From contig CAIMEY010000081.1 in the NCBI GenBank assembly GCA_903840165.1, positions 1 through 43,792 of the forward strand: a DNA stretch of 43,792 bases, given 5' to 3'. The translations under genes and the position numbers were made by a program. The notes below the pieces were generated by a model that saw nothing but the letters and a program-made list of their open reading frames with translations, had not been told where the DNA came from and made no database searches. Shown in pieces: positions 43,753 through 43,792 of the stretch; within the stretch, counting starts at the first letter, position 1, and each line of letters opens with the position of its first letter. The stretch comes from an uncultured Myxococcales bacterium. GTDB lineage: Bacteria; Myxococcota_A; UBA9042.

Positions 43753-43792
43753 ATGAGCAGAATCAAATTATTGCGTCTAATCAGCGCCACAG
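43753..43792 (+). CDS. Start of a gene cut by the window end
   Basis: An ATG at 43753 with GAGG three bases upstream opens MSRIKLLRLISAT, which looks like the basic and hydrophobic start of a signal peptide. Only 13 codons are visible. TTGACA at 43698-43703 is a possible -35 but no good -10 is seen. Confidence 0.4.
   Translation, partial: MSRIKLLRLISAT

Noticed and set aside
1..43792. CRISPR arrays, insertion sequences, integrase att sites, rRNA and tRNA genes
   Set aside because: I looked for spaced direct repeats, transposase motifs, cloverleaf-like segments and rRNA-like conserved strings and saw none. The only recombinase is XerC, which is housekeeping.

Overview
The window looks like chromosomal DNA from an uncultivated myxobacterium-like organism (Myxococcota or a neighbouring lineage of the former Deltaproteobacteria). 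The evidence is a G+C content of about 60% by eye, giant cysteine-rich proteins built from DGNxCT repeats, MopE-type DDDCNG motifs, a choice-of-anchor L domain, HExxH peptidases of types common in myxobacteria, a DUF2330 protein with the CGGFFC signature, C-terminal tails of hydrophobic segment plus Arg cluster, a PEGA protein and many lipoproteins. No phage, transposon, CRISPR array, rRNA or tRNA was seen. I call 28 complete or nearly complete genes and one fragment at the right edge. Assignment to a lineage is inference.

Layout, left to right. (1) 2-1942: 3' part of a Cys-rich secreted protein, convergent with a minus-strand protein with a decayed PHP-like domain and an Arg-rich tail (2077-3360). 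(2) A 528-bp gene-free stretch, then ribF and aroE, coupled by a GTGA overlap. (3) Two minus-strand genes: a BatA/VWA membrane protein and a CxC...CxxC protein of unknown function; then a plus-strand YhhQ-type queuosine-precursor transporter. (4) 10294-26370: a 16-kb run of ten minus-strand genes, almost all for the cell envelope or export. Read in transcription order they are an HmuY-like lipoprotein, an MXAN_6640-like metalloprotease, an M30-like metalloprotease lipoprotein, an S41/PDZ processing peptidase, a PEGA protein, an MlaE permease, a 934-aa Cys-rich protein, a DUF2059 protein, and a catalytic plus non-catalytic M16 peptidase pair. (5) 26529-32332: two large exported TPR proteins, coupled by a GTGA overlap. 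(6) A DUF2330 protein (minus) divergent from a SurA/PrsA-like lipoprotein (plus). (7) A 401-bp gene-free but very hairpin-rich region, then an outer-membrane barrel protein, a XerC recombinase coupled by GTGA to a second putative barrel, and an unknown 205-aa protein. (8) hemB (predicted Mg-type) convergent with a redoxin-like lipoprotein, then a small metallophosphoesterase and the first 13 codons of a further gene.

Functionally the window mixes housekeeping genes (ribF, aroE, hemB, xerC, yhhQ) with a dense set of exported proteins. At least five peptidase-family proteins, two TPR proteins, a PPIase and two barrels suggest envelope protein maturation and turnover. No single known system accounts for the set.

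The observations that are not simple annotation are these: 18 of 28 stop codons are TAG, which is unusual in any bacterium; a hairpin element starting at the stop codon recurs at two loci, with its left arm at a third; the 35.8-36.2 kb intergenic region holds six consecutive inverted repeats; and the two TPR proteins meet at a gene junction inside a shared Lys/Ala/Asp-rich low-complexity stretch.
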